Shown here: in pieces, positions 1-8,779 of the stretch
Position numbering within the stretch: the first letter of the stretch is position 1
Layout of the letters: every line of letters starts with the position of its first letter
NCBI GenBank assembly: GCA_020636775.1
Contig: JACJXF010000010.1
Coordinates: 1 to 64,000, forward strand
Direction of reading: 5' to 3'
DNA length: 64,000 nucleotides
From: Bacteroidales bacterium
Lineage (GTDB): Bacteria > Bacteroidota > Bacteroidia > Bacteroidales > GCA-2748055
Made by a program: the position numbers and the translations under genes
Notes under the pieces: model-generated
The model's input: only the letters and a program-made list of their open reading frames with translations
Told to the model about the DNA's origin: nothing
The model's database searches: none

Positions 1-224
1 CTATTGTTTATTGTGCAGAGGAAATTGACAATAGCCAGTTATCAAAAATATATATCGCTGACAGTACAACTTTCAATATTGAACGAAAGTCAGTTCTTTC
101 TGAAAAAGTAAATTCAATTACAACTAATTGTTTTGGTAAAGAATTAACACTGATTCCATACTATTTATGGTCGAACAGGGGAACAGGAGAGATGAAAGTC
201 TGGTTTAACCGGGAGAAAGAATAA
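1..224 (+). CDS. Glycoside hydrolase family 127 (DUF1680), C-terminal fragment
   Basis: Only the last 73 codons are in the window (frame beginning at base 3, TAA at 222-224); the gene starts before base 1. The fragment contains IVYCAEEIDN near its start and LIPYYLWSNRGTGEMKVW near its end. Both match the conserved C-terminal part of the DUF1680/GH127 family, whose characterised members remove beta-L-arabinofuranose from plant glycans such as extensin. The catalytic residues lie upstream and cannot be checked, so the substrate is unknown. The assignment rests on these two motifs only. Confidence 0.72.
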   Translation, partial: IVYCAEEIDNSQLSKIYIADSTTFNIERKSVLSEKVNSITTNCFGKELTLIPYYLWSNRGTGEMKVWFNREKE

Positions 225-331
225 CAAAGTAAGAAATGAAATAAAAGGACTTAACTTAAAAAGCTCTCCCTCTGAAAATGTTGGAATTTACCAAAAGGAA
301 TGCGATATTTACGAATATAAAACAAAGCTAA

Positions 332-880
332 ATGTCAGATATACAAACACTCTATCAGGAAGCCATTAAGTTTGCTGCGCACAAGCATATGGAGAATAAT
401 CAGAAAGTTAAAGGCTCCGAATTACCCTATGTGGTGCATTTGTCGAATGTGGCCATGGAAATAATTCTGGCTGCTCCGCAAACCGACGGGTTTAGCCTGT
501 CGTTTGCAGTACAGGTCGCCTTGCTGCATGATACCCTTGAAGATACCTCAACCACTTATGAAGAATTAAGCAAAAGCTTTGGTTCTGATATCGCCGAAGC
601 TGTTCTGGCATTAACAAAAGACCAAAAAATCCCAAGAGCTCTGCAGACAACCGATAGCTTAGCGCGTATTAAGAAACTCCGCAAAGAGGTCTGGGCTGTT
701 AAGCTGGCCGACAGAATCACAAACCTTCAGTCTCCACCTGCCGTTTGGGATAAGGAGAAACGCACAGCCTACAACAAAGATGCAATGCTTATCCTGGAAG
801 CTCTGAAAGAAGGCAATAAATATCTGGCCGACCGGCTGGAGAAGAAGATTGTTGAGTATGACAGGTTTATTGGAGGGTGA
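332..880 (+). CDS. HD-domain phosphohydrolase, small alarmone hydrolase-like
   Basis: A 182-residue protein covering essentially just one HD domain. The metal-site pattern of the RelA/SpoT hydrolase domain is visible: H36, H66-D67 in ALLHDTLEDT (with E70 and D71), and D127 in VKLADRITNL. There is no synthetase or TGS region, so this resembles the single-domain small alarmone hydrolases (Mesh1-like), which degrade (p)ppGpp or related nucleotides such as NADPH. It is cytoplasmic with no signal peptide. The start ATG has no strong Shine-Dalgarno sequence, as is usual in Bacteroidota. It stands alone between the GH127 tail and a repeat region. The domain call is firm; the physiological substrate is inferred. 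Confidence 0.82.
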   Translation: MSDIQTLYQEAIKFAAHKHMENNQKVKGSELPYVVHLSNVAMEIILAAPQTDGFSLSFAVQVALLHDTLEDTSTTYEELSKSFGSDIAEAVLALTKDQKIPRALQTTDSLARIKKLRKEVWAVKLADRITNLQSPPAVWDKEKRTAYNKDAMLILEALKEGNKYLADRLEKKIVEYDRFIGG

Positions 881-881
881 G

Positions 882-1006
882 ATCACGGAGACACAGAGGA
901 CACAGATGTATATTGGGAGATGAATTTTTTAACCACGGAGACACGGAGAACACGGAGGTCATATAGGGAAATGTATAAATTACTTCGTGGTTCTCTGTGA
1001 AATTTA
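882..1006. repeat. Dispersed ACGGAGACAC-type intergenic repeat with inverted part
   Basis: Immediately after the HD gene, two direct copies of a CACGGAGACAC(A/G)GAG sequence lie at about 884-902 and 933-955. An inverted relative, TTCGTGGTTCTCTGTGAAA, follows at about 984-1002, so the region can fold into a hairpin. A decayed relative (GGCTCTCGGTGAAATTT) lies near 2541-2557. No open frame is associated. I know similar strings as common intergenic repeats in environmental bacterial genomes; no function can be read from the sequence. Confidence 0.6.
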
Positions 1007-1148
1007 TTTTTATCGTAACGGTTATCAATCCCTGCGCTTCAGCACCGAACTATTTCTTTCCTATTAACAATATTTTGTTGAAAAATAATTGATTTTCAGC
1101 TGGTTAGTATTGAAAAAATTACAGAACTTTATGTAAAATCTACCAGCA

Positions 1149-1658
1149 ATGATCGGGAAACTGGATAAAAATCCGCAGTTGGATATATTCAGGTTGCCTC
1201 TCAGGCAACGCGTCAGGAAAAATCATGATTTGGTGAAGCTGGCAGCAAGCATTAAGTGGGATAAAATTTCCTCAGGACTGGCAGAAAATTACTCCCCAAA
1301 TAAGGGCCGAAAAGGAATACCTGTTCGTAAAATGGCCGGGCTGCTTATTCTAAAATACCTTTATGGCGGGAGTGATAACAGTATACTCCGTGTCTGGCTC
1401 GATGATCCGGCTGTACAGTATTTTTGCGGTGAAGTCTGGTTCAGCGACAAACCTGCAGTAAATCGTTCGGACCTTGTTAATTTCCGCCGAAGGATAAAGG
1501 AAAAGGGTATGGAAATTATTTTTTACCCTGAATTGCTGCAAACCCTGAATGCAATGAAAAACGGGCACTATCAAAGCTTTTTTTACCCTTCTCCCCGGCA
1601 CTGGAATTTCCTGCGTTTTTTCAGAAGCCTTATGCCCGGTGGACATGTTGGAGTGTGA
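1149..1658 (+). pseudogene. IS5-type transposase remnant (N-terminal part only)
   Basis: The first ~125 residues look like the N-terminus of an IS5-type transposase (DUF772 region): MIGKLDKNPQLDIF, GRKGIPVRKMAGLLILKYLY, DDPAVQYFCGEVWF and a VNFRRRIKEKG helix. After about residue 130 (near base 1540) similarity stops and the frame runs into unrelated low-complexity sequence, ending at 1658. The DDE catalytic domain (another ~250 residues) is missing and I see no terminal inverted repeats, so the element is dead. Its 5' side abuts the ACGGAGACAC repeats, which marks this spot as a site of past insertions. Confidence 0.75.
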
Positions 1659-1750
1659 GCAGGGTGCAAGAGCAAGAGGGGGTTCCAATAAGGATATATT
1701 TTCAAACCTCTTGCTCTGTGCTCAAACTGTTGCTGACCTTGCTGATTTTC

Positions 1751-2386
1751 CTACTTTATGGTGAAATCCACCGGAATCGTAAACTTCTCAGCCGGTATAA
1801 CAGCATTTTCCTCAACTCCGACAGCCTTAATATAGGTTCCTCCATATTGGTTATCCTGATTCTGCATCATGCAAATGTTATTCCATCCGGCAAAAACTGA
1901 GGTAACACCAGCTGCGGTATAGGAATAGGATTCGCAATCTTTTCCGGCAAGTGTAATATTATCAAGTTTTTTGGCCTTATCCTGCTTGTCAGCATTGGAG
2001 ATCTCATTCCAGTCGACTTTCAGAGCGAAACCACGCGAACAAACCGATTTTTTATAAGCAGTTTTTGTTTTATAGTTAATGGAGTACAGGTTCATTCCAT
2101 CACACAGAGTTCCTTCGTTAAGCTCATTGCCCCTGAATTTTTCTTCCAGCTCAAGACTTCCGTAATTGTCAAAATAGAAAATCGTTTTCCCGGTCATTCC
2201 GGCAATTTTCGTGTCGTATGTAACAATTCCTGATTTAATCGGGTACTTCTTAAGCTGGTAGGTTTCAGCCTGAGGAGCGGCTGAAACGGCTTCTGCTGAT
2301 GTACTTGTTTCAGGCGTGGTAACTGTTTTGCATCCAAAAAGCATAAGACCTGAAATGATTAGCAATAAACTAAGGTTTGTTTTCAT
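1751..2386 (-). CDS. Putative lipoprotein of unknown function
   Basis: A 211-residue protein with a lipoprotein signal: a charged start (MKTN), a hydrophobic stretch and the lipobox LFGC at residues 16-19, so the mature protein begins at C19. A Thr/Ala/Ser-rich linker (about residues 22-42) precedes a soluble domain with several cysteines (about C93, C117, C151, C172). I do not recognise a family; the pattern of paired cysteines and aromatic residues suggests a small beta-rich periplasmic or surface domain. It is transcribed alone and convergently with the transposase remnant. Confidence 0.68.
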   Translation of the reverse strand: MKTNLSLLLIISGLMLFGCKTVTTPETSTSAEAVSAAPQAETYQLKKYPIKSGIVTYDTKIAGMTGKTIFYFDNYGSLELEEKFRGNELNEGTLCDGMNLYSINYKTKTAYKKSVCSRGFALKVDWNEISNADKQDKAKKLDNITLAGKDCESYSYTAAGVTSVFAGWNNICMMQNQDNQYGGTYIKAVGVEENAVIPAEKFTIPVDFTIK

Positions 2387-2662
2387 GTGGTTAAGGATAT
2401 TAAAATTGTTTATTAAAGGTAGGAAGTTACTTTGGGATATTGATAAGGGAGACAGAGGTTTAAAAGCAGGAAAGTCAGTTTAGAGTGACTCTTTTTTGAC
2501 CATGAACACAGATTTAAATAGGGAATGCAAGTATTACTCAGGGGCTCTCGGTGAAATTTTTCTTTTGTGACGGGCGTAATGGGCGTAAAGGTCGTCTCTC
2601 CGTCCCATTTGAAAATAAAATTTAATTCCCTACTTTTATCTTTCACTTAAAAAAAAACTCCT
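2387..2662. other. Intergenic region with decayed repeats
   Basis: This divergent intergenic region holds no convincing gene. A 77-codon minus-strand open frame (2413-2646) has a composition unlike its neighbours and no recognisable motif. A decayed relative of the repeat at 882-1006 is near 2541-2557, followed by a short period-9 run (GACGGGCGTAATGGGCGTAA, about 2569-2588) related to the 9-mer array at 55315. The promoter for lemA lies at 2609-2638. Confidence 0.5.
2609..2638 (+). promoter_or_regulatory. Probable promoter for lemA-htpX pair
   Basis: TTG at 2609-2611, a 19-bp spacer, then TACTTTTA at 2631-2638. This matches the Bacteroidota pattern TTG-N19-21-TAnnTTTG except for the last base of the -7 box. 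It sits 24 bp before the lemA start codon. Confidence 0.5.
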
Positions 2663-3226
2663 ATGTCAGGTTTATTGATCTTTTTAGTCATCCTTGTATT
2701 ACTGGTATTATTTCTGATATCAGCCTATAACCGCCTGGTAAGTCTGCGGAATAACCGGGAAAACGCGTTTGCGGATATTGATGTGCAGCTACGCCAGCGC
2801 CATGATCTCATCCCTCAGCTGGTAGAGGCTGTAAAGGGATATATGAAGCACGAAAGCGAAGTGCTTACCGCTGTTACCGATGCCAGGGCCAGGGCAATGG
2901 GTGCAGGGACCATTAACGATAAAATTGCCGCGGAATCACAACTCACTGCGGCTCTCGGTGGACTCAAGGTAGCTGTTGAGGCTTATCCCGATCTGAAGGC
3001 AAGTCAGAATTTTCTAAATCTTCAGGAAGAAATTGCTGATGTGGAAAATAAACTGGCTGCAGTAAGGAGATTCTTTAACTCGGCAACCAAGGAACTCAAT
3101 ATTGCAGTCCAGTCCTTCCCCTCGAATCTGGTTGCAGGAATGTTTGGATTCCATAAAGAAACCATGTTCGATCTGGGCGAAAAGAGAGAAGTCATGGAAG
3201 AACCGCCAACTGTTAAATTCAGCTAA
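2663..3226 (+). CDS. lemA: LemA family protein
   Basis: 187 residues, the usual LemA length. An N-terminal membrane helix (about residues 3-22) is followed by the family motif AYNRLVSLRNN and a helical domain containing LRQRHDLIPQLVEAVKGY, ADVENKLAAVRRFFN and the C-terminal SFPSNLVAGMFGF. LemA proteins are anchored with a long helical domain outside the inner membrane; their role is poorly defined, but they are repeatedly paired with M48 proteases. Here the M48 gene follows 5 bp after the stop, so the two are co-transcribed. Confidence 0.92.
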   Translation: MSGLLIFLVILVLLVLFLISAYNRLVSLRNNRENAFADIDVQLRQRHDLIPQLVEAVKGYMKHESEVLTAVTDARARAMGAGTINDKIAAESQLTAALGGLKVAVEAYPDLKASQNFLNLQEEIADVENKLAAVRRFFNSATKELNIAVQSFPSNLVAGMFGFHKETMFDLGEKREVMEEPPTVKFS

Positions 3227-3231
3227 GAACC

Positions 3232-4155
3232 ATGAAGTATGTCGGAATGCAAACCCAGATCTGGAGAAATAACTCCCGCTCTGTAATACTGCTTATCTTA
3301 TTTCCCGTAGTCCTTTACTGCCTGGTATTTTTATTTTTCATCCTCTTAAAAATGTACCAGCCGGATGCCTATTTCGATCCGGTAACAGAATTTCTGAATA
3401 CGGTTCCCTGGATTACCGCCGGCGTCCTGCTGTGGTTTCTGATTGCCTACGCATCCCACACAAGTATGATCAATAAGGCAACCGGCTCAAGACCACTGGA
3501 ACGTACTGAAAACAAACGGGTTTATAATCTGGTCGAAAACCTCGCCATGACAGCCGGTATGAAGATGCCAAAGATAAATATTATTGAGGATGACAGTCTG
3601 AATGCATTTGCCAGCGGCATCAATAACAATACCTACACAGTTTCGCTATCACGCGGGATCATCGATAAACTTAACGATACAGAGCTTGAAGGTGTTATTG
3701 CTCATGAGCTCACTCATATACGCAACCGGGATGTACGCTTGCTGGTGGTGTCGATTATTTTCGTGGGGATTTTTGCATTCGTCACCCAGGCCATGCTTCG
3801 CAGTATCCGGTTTAGTGGCAGGGGAGGGAAAAAGGGAAATGGTGCCATTATCATTATCATCGTGCTGGCTGCCTTTGGATGGTTGCTGTCTACCATATTC
3901 AGATTTGCCCTTTCACGCAAAAGGGAATATATGGCCGATGCGGGGGCTGTGGAGATTACCAAAAATCCAGAGGGACTCGCTTCTGCGCTCCGGAAGATTT
4001 CAGAAGATTCCCGCATAGAAGCCGTTCAGCGAAGCGATGTGGCCCAGATGTTTATTGATAATCCCGGGGAAAAGAAGAAATACGATTTTTTTAGCTCCAT
4101 GTTTTCAACGCATCCTCCTATTGAGAAGAGAATAGGGATACTGGAGGGGATGTGA
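3232..4155 (+). CDS. HtpX-like M48 family membrane metalloprotease
   Basis: 307 residues. Two N-terminal membrane helices (about 17-40 and 59-76) and two more in the middle (about 169-189 and 204-227) frame a cytosolic zinc protease domain. The zinc site HELTH is at 158-162 (H158, E159, H162), with a downstream REYMADAGA glutamate as the likely third ligand. M48B proteases degrade misfolded membrane proteins. Its position 5 bp after lemA is the typical gene order in many bacteria. A short antisense frame over the HELTH region is a shadow. Confidence 0.9.
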   Translation: MKYVGMQTQIWRNNSRSVILLILFPVVLYCLVFLFFILLKMYQPDAYFDPVTEFLNTVPWITAGVLLWFLIAYASHTSMINKATGSRPLERTENKRVYNLVENLAMTAGMKMPKINIIEDDSLNAFASGINNNTYTVSLSRGIIDKLNDTELEGVIAHELTHIRNRDVRLLVVSIIFVGIFAFVTQAMLRSIRFSGRGGKKGNGAIIIIIVLAAFGWLLSTIFRFALSRKREYMADAGAVEITKNPEGLASALRKISEDSRIEAVQRSDVAQMFIDNPGEKKKYDFFSSMFSTHPPIEKRIGILEGM

Positions 4156-4231
4156 GATCGAGCAATGAAGGACAGTTTAGTGCAAACACTTGCTGTCTTT
4201 TCTCAATACCTGTCCACTAATTGAAGCTATT

Positions 4232-5299
4232 ATGCAACTGAAATATCTCGGATATAATGATGAACTTGAGAAATTCAGAATTGAGAATAATCTCGGGGAC
4301 TTTGAAATTGGACGTGTGATTTCAGAGCATAAGGAAAGATATATTGTCAAGACAGAAAGGGGAGAGTTCGAAGCGGAAATAACTGGAAATTTGAGGTTTT
4401 CAGCGAAAGGGCGTGAGGATTTTCCGGCTGTTGGTGATTGGGTGGCCTTAAGTATTTATGAGCCGGATTTTTCTATAATCCATGCTATCCTTCCAAGATT
4501 CTCAACGATATCAAGACAGGCTGTTGGTCGTACCGGGGAGACTCAGATAATCGCAGTAAATATTGACTATGCATTCCTGGTGCAGGCTGTAGACAGGGAT
4601 TTTAACATCAACAGGCTTGAACGATATCTGACAATATGCTATGCCTCTGAGGTAAGTCCCATCATTGTACTTACCAAAACTGATCTGACGGATAAGCAAA
4701 GGCTTACAGGAATTATTGAGAACATACAGAAACGAATAAAAAACGTAAGGCTTTTCGCCATCAGCAATGAAACCCGGGATGGATACGAAAATCTTAAAAA
4801 AATAATTGAAAAAGGTAAAACCTATTGTCTGCTGGGTTCATCCGGAGTGGGAAAATCTACCTTGCTGAATAATCTTTCCGGCAGATCCATAATGAAAACA
4901 GATCAGATCAGCAACAGCACCGGCAAAGGCAGGCATGTTACGAGTCACAGGGAACTAATCCTCATGGAAAATGGCGGCATACTGATTGACAACCCGGGTA
5001 TGAGAGAGGTAGGAATAGCAGATTCAGCCAACGGTCTGGAGACAACCTTCGATCAGATTATTGCCCTTTCTGAGGAATGCAGCTTCAGAGATTGCTCTCA
5101 TACCAGCGAGTCAGGCTGTGCTGTGTTGCAGGCAGTCGAAAAAGGAGAGCTCGACAGGAGTTCGTATGATAATTATTTAAAAATGGAAAGAGAAAAGGAA
5201 CATTTTGAATCAACACTACAGGAAAGACGCAAAAAAGACAAGGATTTTGGAAAAATAATGAAGAATTTTAAAAATGAAAAAGGGAAGTTTAACTATTGA
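4232..5299 (+). CDS. rsgA: Ribosome small-subunit-dependent GTPase A
   Basis: 355 residues from the chosen ATG at 4232. An upstream in-frame ATG at 4190 would add 14 residues that do not fit the family start LKYLGYNDELEKF. An OB-fold N-domain (to about residue 100) precedes a circularly permuted GTPase: G4 as LTKTD (about 147-151), G1 as GSSGVGKSTLLN (about 200-211) and G3 as DNPGMRE (about 252-258). A zinc-binding segment with the spacing CSFRDCSH...GC follows. RsgA checks maturation of the 30S decoding centre and releases late factors. It is a single gene, followed by a cluster of palindromic repeats. Confidence 0.93.
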   Translation: MQLKYLGYNDELEKFRIENNLGDFEIGRVISEHKERYIVKTERGEFEAEITGNLRFSAKGREDFPAVGDWVALSIYEPDFSIIHAILPRFSTISRQAVGRTGETQIIAVNIDYAFLVQAVDRDFNINRLERYLTICYASEVSPIIVLTKTDLTDKQRLTGIIENIQKRIKNVRLFAISNETRDGYENLKKIIEKGKTYCLLGSSGVGKSTLLNNLSGRSIMKTDQISNSTGKGRHVTSHRELILMENGGILIDNPGMREVGIADSANGLETTFDQIIALSEECSFRDCSHTSESGCAVLQAVEKGELDRSSYDNYLKMEREKEHFESTLQERRKKDKDFGKIMKNFKNEKGKFNY

Positions 5300-5316
5300 A
5301 TCGGCAGTAGTGTGGG

Positions 5317-5494
5317 TTCAACTTCGCTAAAGCTTCGTTGAATAGGAATCAACTTCGCTAAAGCTTCGTTGAACAAGACTCAACTTCGCTGAAGCTTCGT
5401 TGAACAAAGGCTGGAGAATGAGGTTCTTCAAAAATATTTATTTTCCAAACTGTTGCTCTGTACTCGCGTTCAGCGTAGCTTTAGTGAAGCTGAG
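5317..5494. repeat. Cluster of four 26-bp palindromic repeats after rsgA
   Basis: Three near-identical copies lie at 5317-5342, 5349-5373 and 5380-5404, and a diverged one at 5469-5494. Each has complementary arms (TTCAAC with GTTGAA in the first three, TTCAGC with GCTGAG in the fourth) around an AT/GC core of the type TTCGCTAAAGCTTC. The first starts 18 bp after the rsgA stop. Related copies follow the next two genes and occur at 13189-13609. Each can form a hairpin. A role as 3'-end hairpin or REP-like element is an inference. Confidence 0.8.
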
Positions 5495-5548
5495 CTCAAA
5501 CTAAACGCTGACTTTACTTCTTGCCCTTACTAAATTAACCCCAAGACT

Positions 5549-6784
5549 ATGAAAACCAAATGCTCCCATAATAACCTATTACTTCTTCCGATACTGGTAT
5601 TCCTCCTAATTCCTTCTTATGCATTCAGTTGTAATGCCCGGGGACAGGTAAGCAATATTATGAATTTCGCGCTACAGCTGGGCATGCAGCCGGAAGACAA
5701 ACGCGATTCCATGGTGACGGTATTTATTGCAGCAAATCCTCAGACTCCGCTGATAGAAAACGATACAGTCTTCAGTCTTTACTGGTACGGGACAGCTTCC
5801 ACCGTCCTGGTTAACGGCGATCTTCAGGGAGCCTGGGCAGCACCAGATACCATGCTGTCTGTTTTTTGCGGGGGGAAAACATTCTTCTATAAGACTTTTA
5901 CAGCCCCTTCCGAAGCAAGGCTTGATTATCAGCTGATTGTTGATTCCGATTATCGAACTGATCCGCGCAACCCATTCATCACTCCCAGCGGGTATGGTCC
6001 TCACTCGGCGGTGAATATGCCCGGATTTGTACCCAATCCATTCCGGCAATACAGATCCGAAGTACCTCATGGCAGCATTGACAGTCTGGTGTTCAGCAGC
6101 AGGGATCCCGATGTTGAAGCTCGTAAGGTAAAAATATATCTCCCCCCCTCGTACTCAGTGGAAAAAGATCTGCCGGTTCTCTATGTTCTCGATGGTTTTG
6201 AGGCAATGGATTATATGTCGTGGCCGGTTGTACTGGATAATATGATAGCCGATGAGAAAATTCCTCCCCTGGTGGCTGTTTTTCTTCCTCCAAAACAACG
6301 TTCTTTTGAGTACATGCCCGGTAAAAAGCATGCCTTCCTGAATGCCTTATGTGATGAGCTTGTTCCCCTGATTGATCAGAATTACCATACTTCTGCCTTG
6401 CCCGAAAAACGGGGAATAGCCGGAATCTCCGCCGGCGGGCATATGGCATTGATGACGGTTTTGAGCAGGCCCGATGTGTTTCTTTGCGGGGCAGGACAAT
6501 CGGCTTCGATTTCAATGCAATTGTATGAGAAACTTAAAAAACTGCCTCCGTCGGTGAAACGAAATCCTGCACTCCGCATCTATATCGACGTGGGACGATT
6601 TGATCTGCCATCCGGAGCCTATGGAAAAGATTCGTTCATGCAGGCAGGTCAGAAATTTGATCAGAAGCTAAAGGAATCTGAGATTCCGGCAATGTTTCAG
6701 ATTGTAAACGACGGACACGAATGGGCCAGTTGGAGGGAGCGTACAAGTGATATTCTTTTGTATTTGTATGGAAGAGAATATTAG
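5549..6784 (+). CDS. Secreted esterase with N-terminal E-set domain (enterochelin esterase/CE1-like)
   Basis: 411 residues with a cleavable signal peptide (about 1-27). Residues ~55-150 resemble the immunoglobulin-like E-set/CBM48 domain found before Fes-type esterases (FSLYWYGTASTVLVNGDLQG). The remainder is an alpha/beta hydrolase: KIYLPPSYSVEKDLPVLYVL, nucleophile elbow GISAGGH (serine near residue 295) and a C-terminal DGHEWASWR that supplies the catalytic histidine (near 391). Relatives hydrolyse acetyl, feruloyl or siderophore esters; the substrate here is not determined by sequence. It is followed directly by another palindromic repeat. Confidence 0.82.
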   Translation: MKTKCSHNNLLLLPILVFLLIPSYAFSCNARGQVSNIMNFALQLGMQPEDKRDSMVTVFIAANPQTPLIENDTVFSLYWYGTASTVLVNGDLQGAWAAPDTMLSVFCGGKTFFYKTFTAPSEARLDYQLIVDSDYRTDPRNPFITPSGYGPHSAVNMPGFVPNPFRQYRSEVPHGSIDSLVFSSRDPDVEARKVKIYLPPSYSVEKDLPVLYVLDGFEAMDYMSWPVVLDNMIADEKIPPLVAVFLPPKQRSFEYMPGKKHAFLNALCDELVPLIDQNYHTSALPEKRGIAGISAGGHMALMTVLSRPDVFLCGAGQSASISMQLYEKLKKLPPSVKRNPALRIYIDVGRFDLPSGAYGKDSFMQAGQKFDQKLKESEIPAMFQIVNDGHEWASWRERTSDILLYLYGREY

Positions 6785-6790
6785 TGTGAG

Positions 6791-6835
6791 TTCAACTTAG
6801 CTAAAGCTACGTTGAACAAAATTCAACTTCGCTGA
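6791..6835. repeat. 26-bp palindromic repeat plus truncated copy
   Basis: One full copy at 6791-6816 (arms TTCAAC/GTTGAA, core TTAGCTAAAGCTAC) begins 6 bp after the esterase stop. A truncated second copy starts at 6822 and loses similarity after about 6835. Same family as the cluster at 5317-5494. Confidence 0.75.
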
Positions 6836-6954
6836 ATAAAACTCAGTGCTCACACTGTTACTGTTCTTTCGAACAACATCTTTTTTCAATCTCAAAAACC
6901 CGTTACTTTTTAAAGCTTTCACGTCTTAATAGCGGAAATTAAAACCTTATTACG

Positions 6955-7383
6955 ATGAAAAATCTATTGCTTATCAGCTTGTTGTTTTCCTGTGTTTTCG
7001 CATATTCACAGGTGAGTGATTTACCTCAGACAGTTTTGACTGCCCAAAAGGATAAATATCCTAATTCTAAAATTGACGACTGGAGTCTTACAGATGATGG
7101 GAATTACAGCATGGATTTCTATATAAGCACGAATTTCTACACATCCGTCTTTGATAAAGAGGGGATTTGGAAAGAAACCTCTGAAGTTATTGCCGACGAG
7201 GATGCTCCCTCTCAGCTGAAAGATTATCTGTCAAAGAATTACCCGGGATATAAGGTTTCATATACCGAAAAAGTGCAGACTTCCGGTTCATCCATATTTA
7301 TCAGGGTTACTTTCTTTCTTAACGGGAATACTTCTGCTGTTCAAAGTGATGATAAAGGAAACAATATCAAGGTCATAAAATAA
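6955..7383 (+). CDS. Secreted PepSY-like domain protein
   Basis: 142 residues with a signal peptide (about 1-18, ending near AYSQ). The mature part fits the PepSY-like (PF11396) pattern: a helix with LPQTVLTAQKDKYPNSKID, beta strands around YSMDFYIS and TSVFDKEGIW, then a second half-repeat beginning LKDYLSKNYPGYKV. Such proteins are common in Bacteroidota periplasms, often as tandem repeats, and their function is unknown. It appears monocistronic, flanked on both sides by palindromic repeats. Confidence 0.78.
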   Translation: MKNLLLISLLFSCVFAYSQVSDLPQTVLTAQKDKYPNSKIDDWSLTDDGNYSMDFYISTNFYTSVFDKEGIWKETSEVIADEDAPSQLKDYLSKNYPGYKVSYTEKVQTSGSSIFIRVTFFLNGNTSAVQSDDKGNNIKVIK

Positions 7384-7409
7384 GAAGCAGGAGTACAGAG
7401 TGAGAGTGA

Positions 7410-7494
7410 GCTCAGCTTTAGCCAAGATGAGCATTGTTCAGCATAGCTTAAGCGAAGCTGAGTTTGCATTCTGCGTAGTCTTGGCGAAGATGAA
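7410..7494. repeat. Three diverged 26-bp palindromic repeats after the PepSY gene
   Basis: Copies lie at 7410-7432, 7437-7462 (arms TTCAGC/GCTGAG) and 7469-7494 (TTCTGC...GATGAA). They are more diverged than those after rsgA and start 26 bp after the PepSY stop. The rest of the 7384-7679 gap is AT-rich and shows no gene. Confidence 0.65.
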
Positions 7495-7679
7495 CTCTCA
7501 CAGTTGCTATTTACCCAAATATGAGTGAAGACAAAAAATGTTTCCCTTACGAACAAATTAAAAAAATTGATTTTTCGGGATTAAACGACATTGTCTGCTG
7601 ACATTTAAATGTAAATTAGCCAAAAGCTGACTGAATAAAATATATTTCATGGTTACAATGCAACTCTCAAAATGAAAAT

Positions 7680-8561
7680 ATGAGTAAGGCAAAAATATCC
7701 ATACGTTTTTTTGACGATCGCGAAGTGCGTGCCGTTTGGGACGAAGAAAACGCTAAGTGGTGGTTTTCGGTATTGGATGTTGTTGGTGTACTTACTGACC
7801 AAAATGACTATTCCAAAACCCGAAACTATTGGAAATACCTTAAACCCTAGTTGAAGAAAGAAAACAGCCAAGTGGTTAGTGCTACTAACCAGTTCAAATT
7901 CCTTGCTCCGGATGGCAAAAAACGCTTGGCCGATATGTTGGATTACAAAGGCATTATAACATTGGGCAAAGAGTTCCCGGGCAAAAAGGCAAATCGATTT
8001 ATTGAATGGTTTATTTTTGGTGATGAGAGCATCGACGGGAAAAATAAAACAAAAGCCTATGCCCTATTTGAAAGTTCATTTATCAAAAGCATTGAAGTTG
8101 GAACAACTAATGGCTTGCAACAAATTCATGCTTATTTGTTTGGTGGCTTGCATGATTTTGCTGGACAAATCAGGCAAAAGAACATTTCAAAAGGAGGATT
8201 TCAATTTGCAGTATCACACTTTTTTAGCGAAACATTAAAGCAAATAGAAGCAATGCCCGAAACTACTATGGATGAAATCGTGAATAAATATATAGAAATG
8301 AATATTGCTCACCCGTTTATGGAAGGCAATGGCAGAAGCACCCGAATATGGTTGGACTTTATATTGAAAAAGCGCCTGAAGAAATGCGTAGATTGGAGTA
8401 AAATATCCAAAAGAGATTATATGAATGCAATGCTGCAAGGCCCAACAAACAGTCGCATTCTAAAAAACCTTCTGAAAAACGCCCTAACCAGTAAAATCAA
8501 CGATCGTGAAATGTTTATGAAACGAATCGACTACTCGTATTACTACGAAGAAAATGACTGA
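7680..8561 (+). pseudogene. Bro-N/Fic fusion protein interrupted by a single in-frame amber codon
   Basis: ATG at 7680 opens a Bro-N domain (ISIRFFDDREVRAVWDEE, WWFSVLDVVGVLTD) that reaches TAG at 7848-7850 after 56 codons. The same frame then continues without interruption to 8561. The join reads NYWKYLKP-stop-LKKENSQ, while family members I recall have a lysine-rich run here, so one sense codon seems to have become TAG. The C-terminal part is a Fic domain with the canonical HPFMEGNGR motif (H about residue 211 of the joined protein), which transfers AMP or another nucleotide to target hydroxyls. If TAG is not read through, a start downstream could still make a Fic-only protein. An (S/T)xxxE(G/N) inhibitory motif is not obvious. 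Confidence 0.82.
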
Positions 8562-8649
8562 ATTAAAAAATAGCCTGATACTATGGGCAACAGAAATACC
8601 ATCCCATAAGACCATTTGCCTTCAATTGGATTTCGACCTAACCCCCTAA

Positions 8650-8690
8650 CTCATTAACCCATTAACCCATTAACCCATTAACCCCCTAAC
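8650..8690. repeat. CATTAACC octamer array
   Basis: Four perfect head-to-tail CATTAACC units at about 8652-8684, flanked by imperfect units (ACTCATTAACCC before and CCCCTAACCCC after). Related octamer arrays occur at 10743-10812, 13503-13550 and, inverted, at 16981-16999. The rest of the 8562-8779 gap shows nothing further. Confidence 0.7.
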
Positions 8691-8779
8691 CCCAAAACAC
8701 CTTCCCGCTATTTGAACCAAATATTTCACTGATTGTTTTTACAGGGATAAACAATTCTTTTACCCCTAATTCTTCCTCT

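Noticed and set aside
2413..2646. 77-codon minus-strand open frame
   Set aside because: It runs through repeat fragments and the lemA promoter, has no recognisable motif or signal, and no supporting start context.
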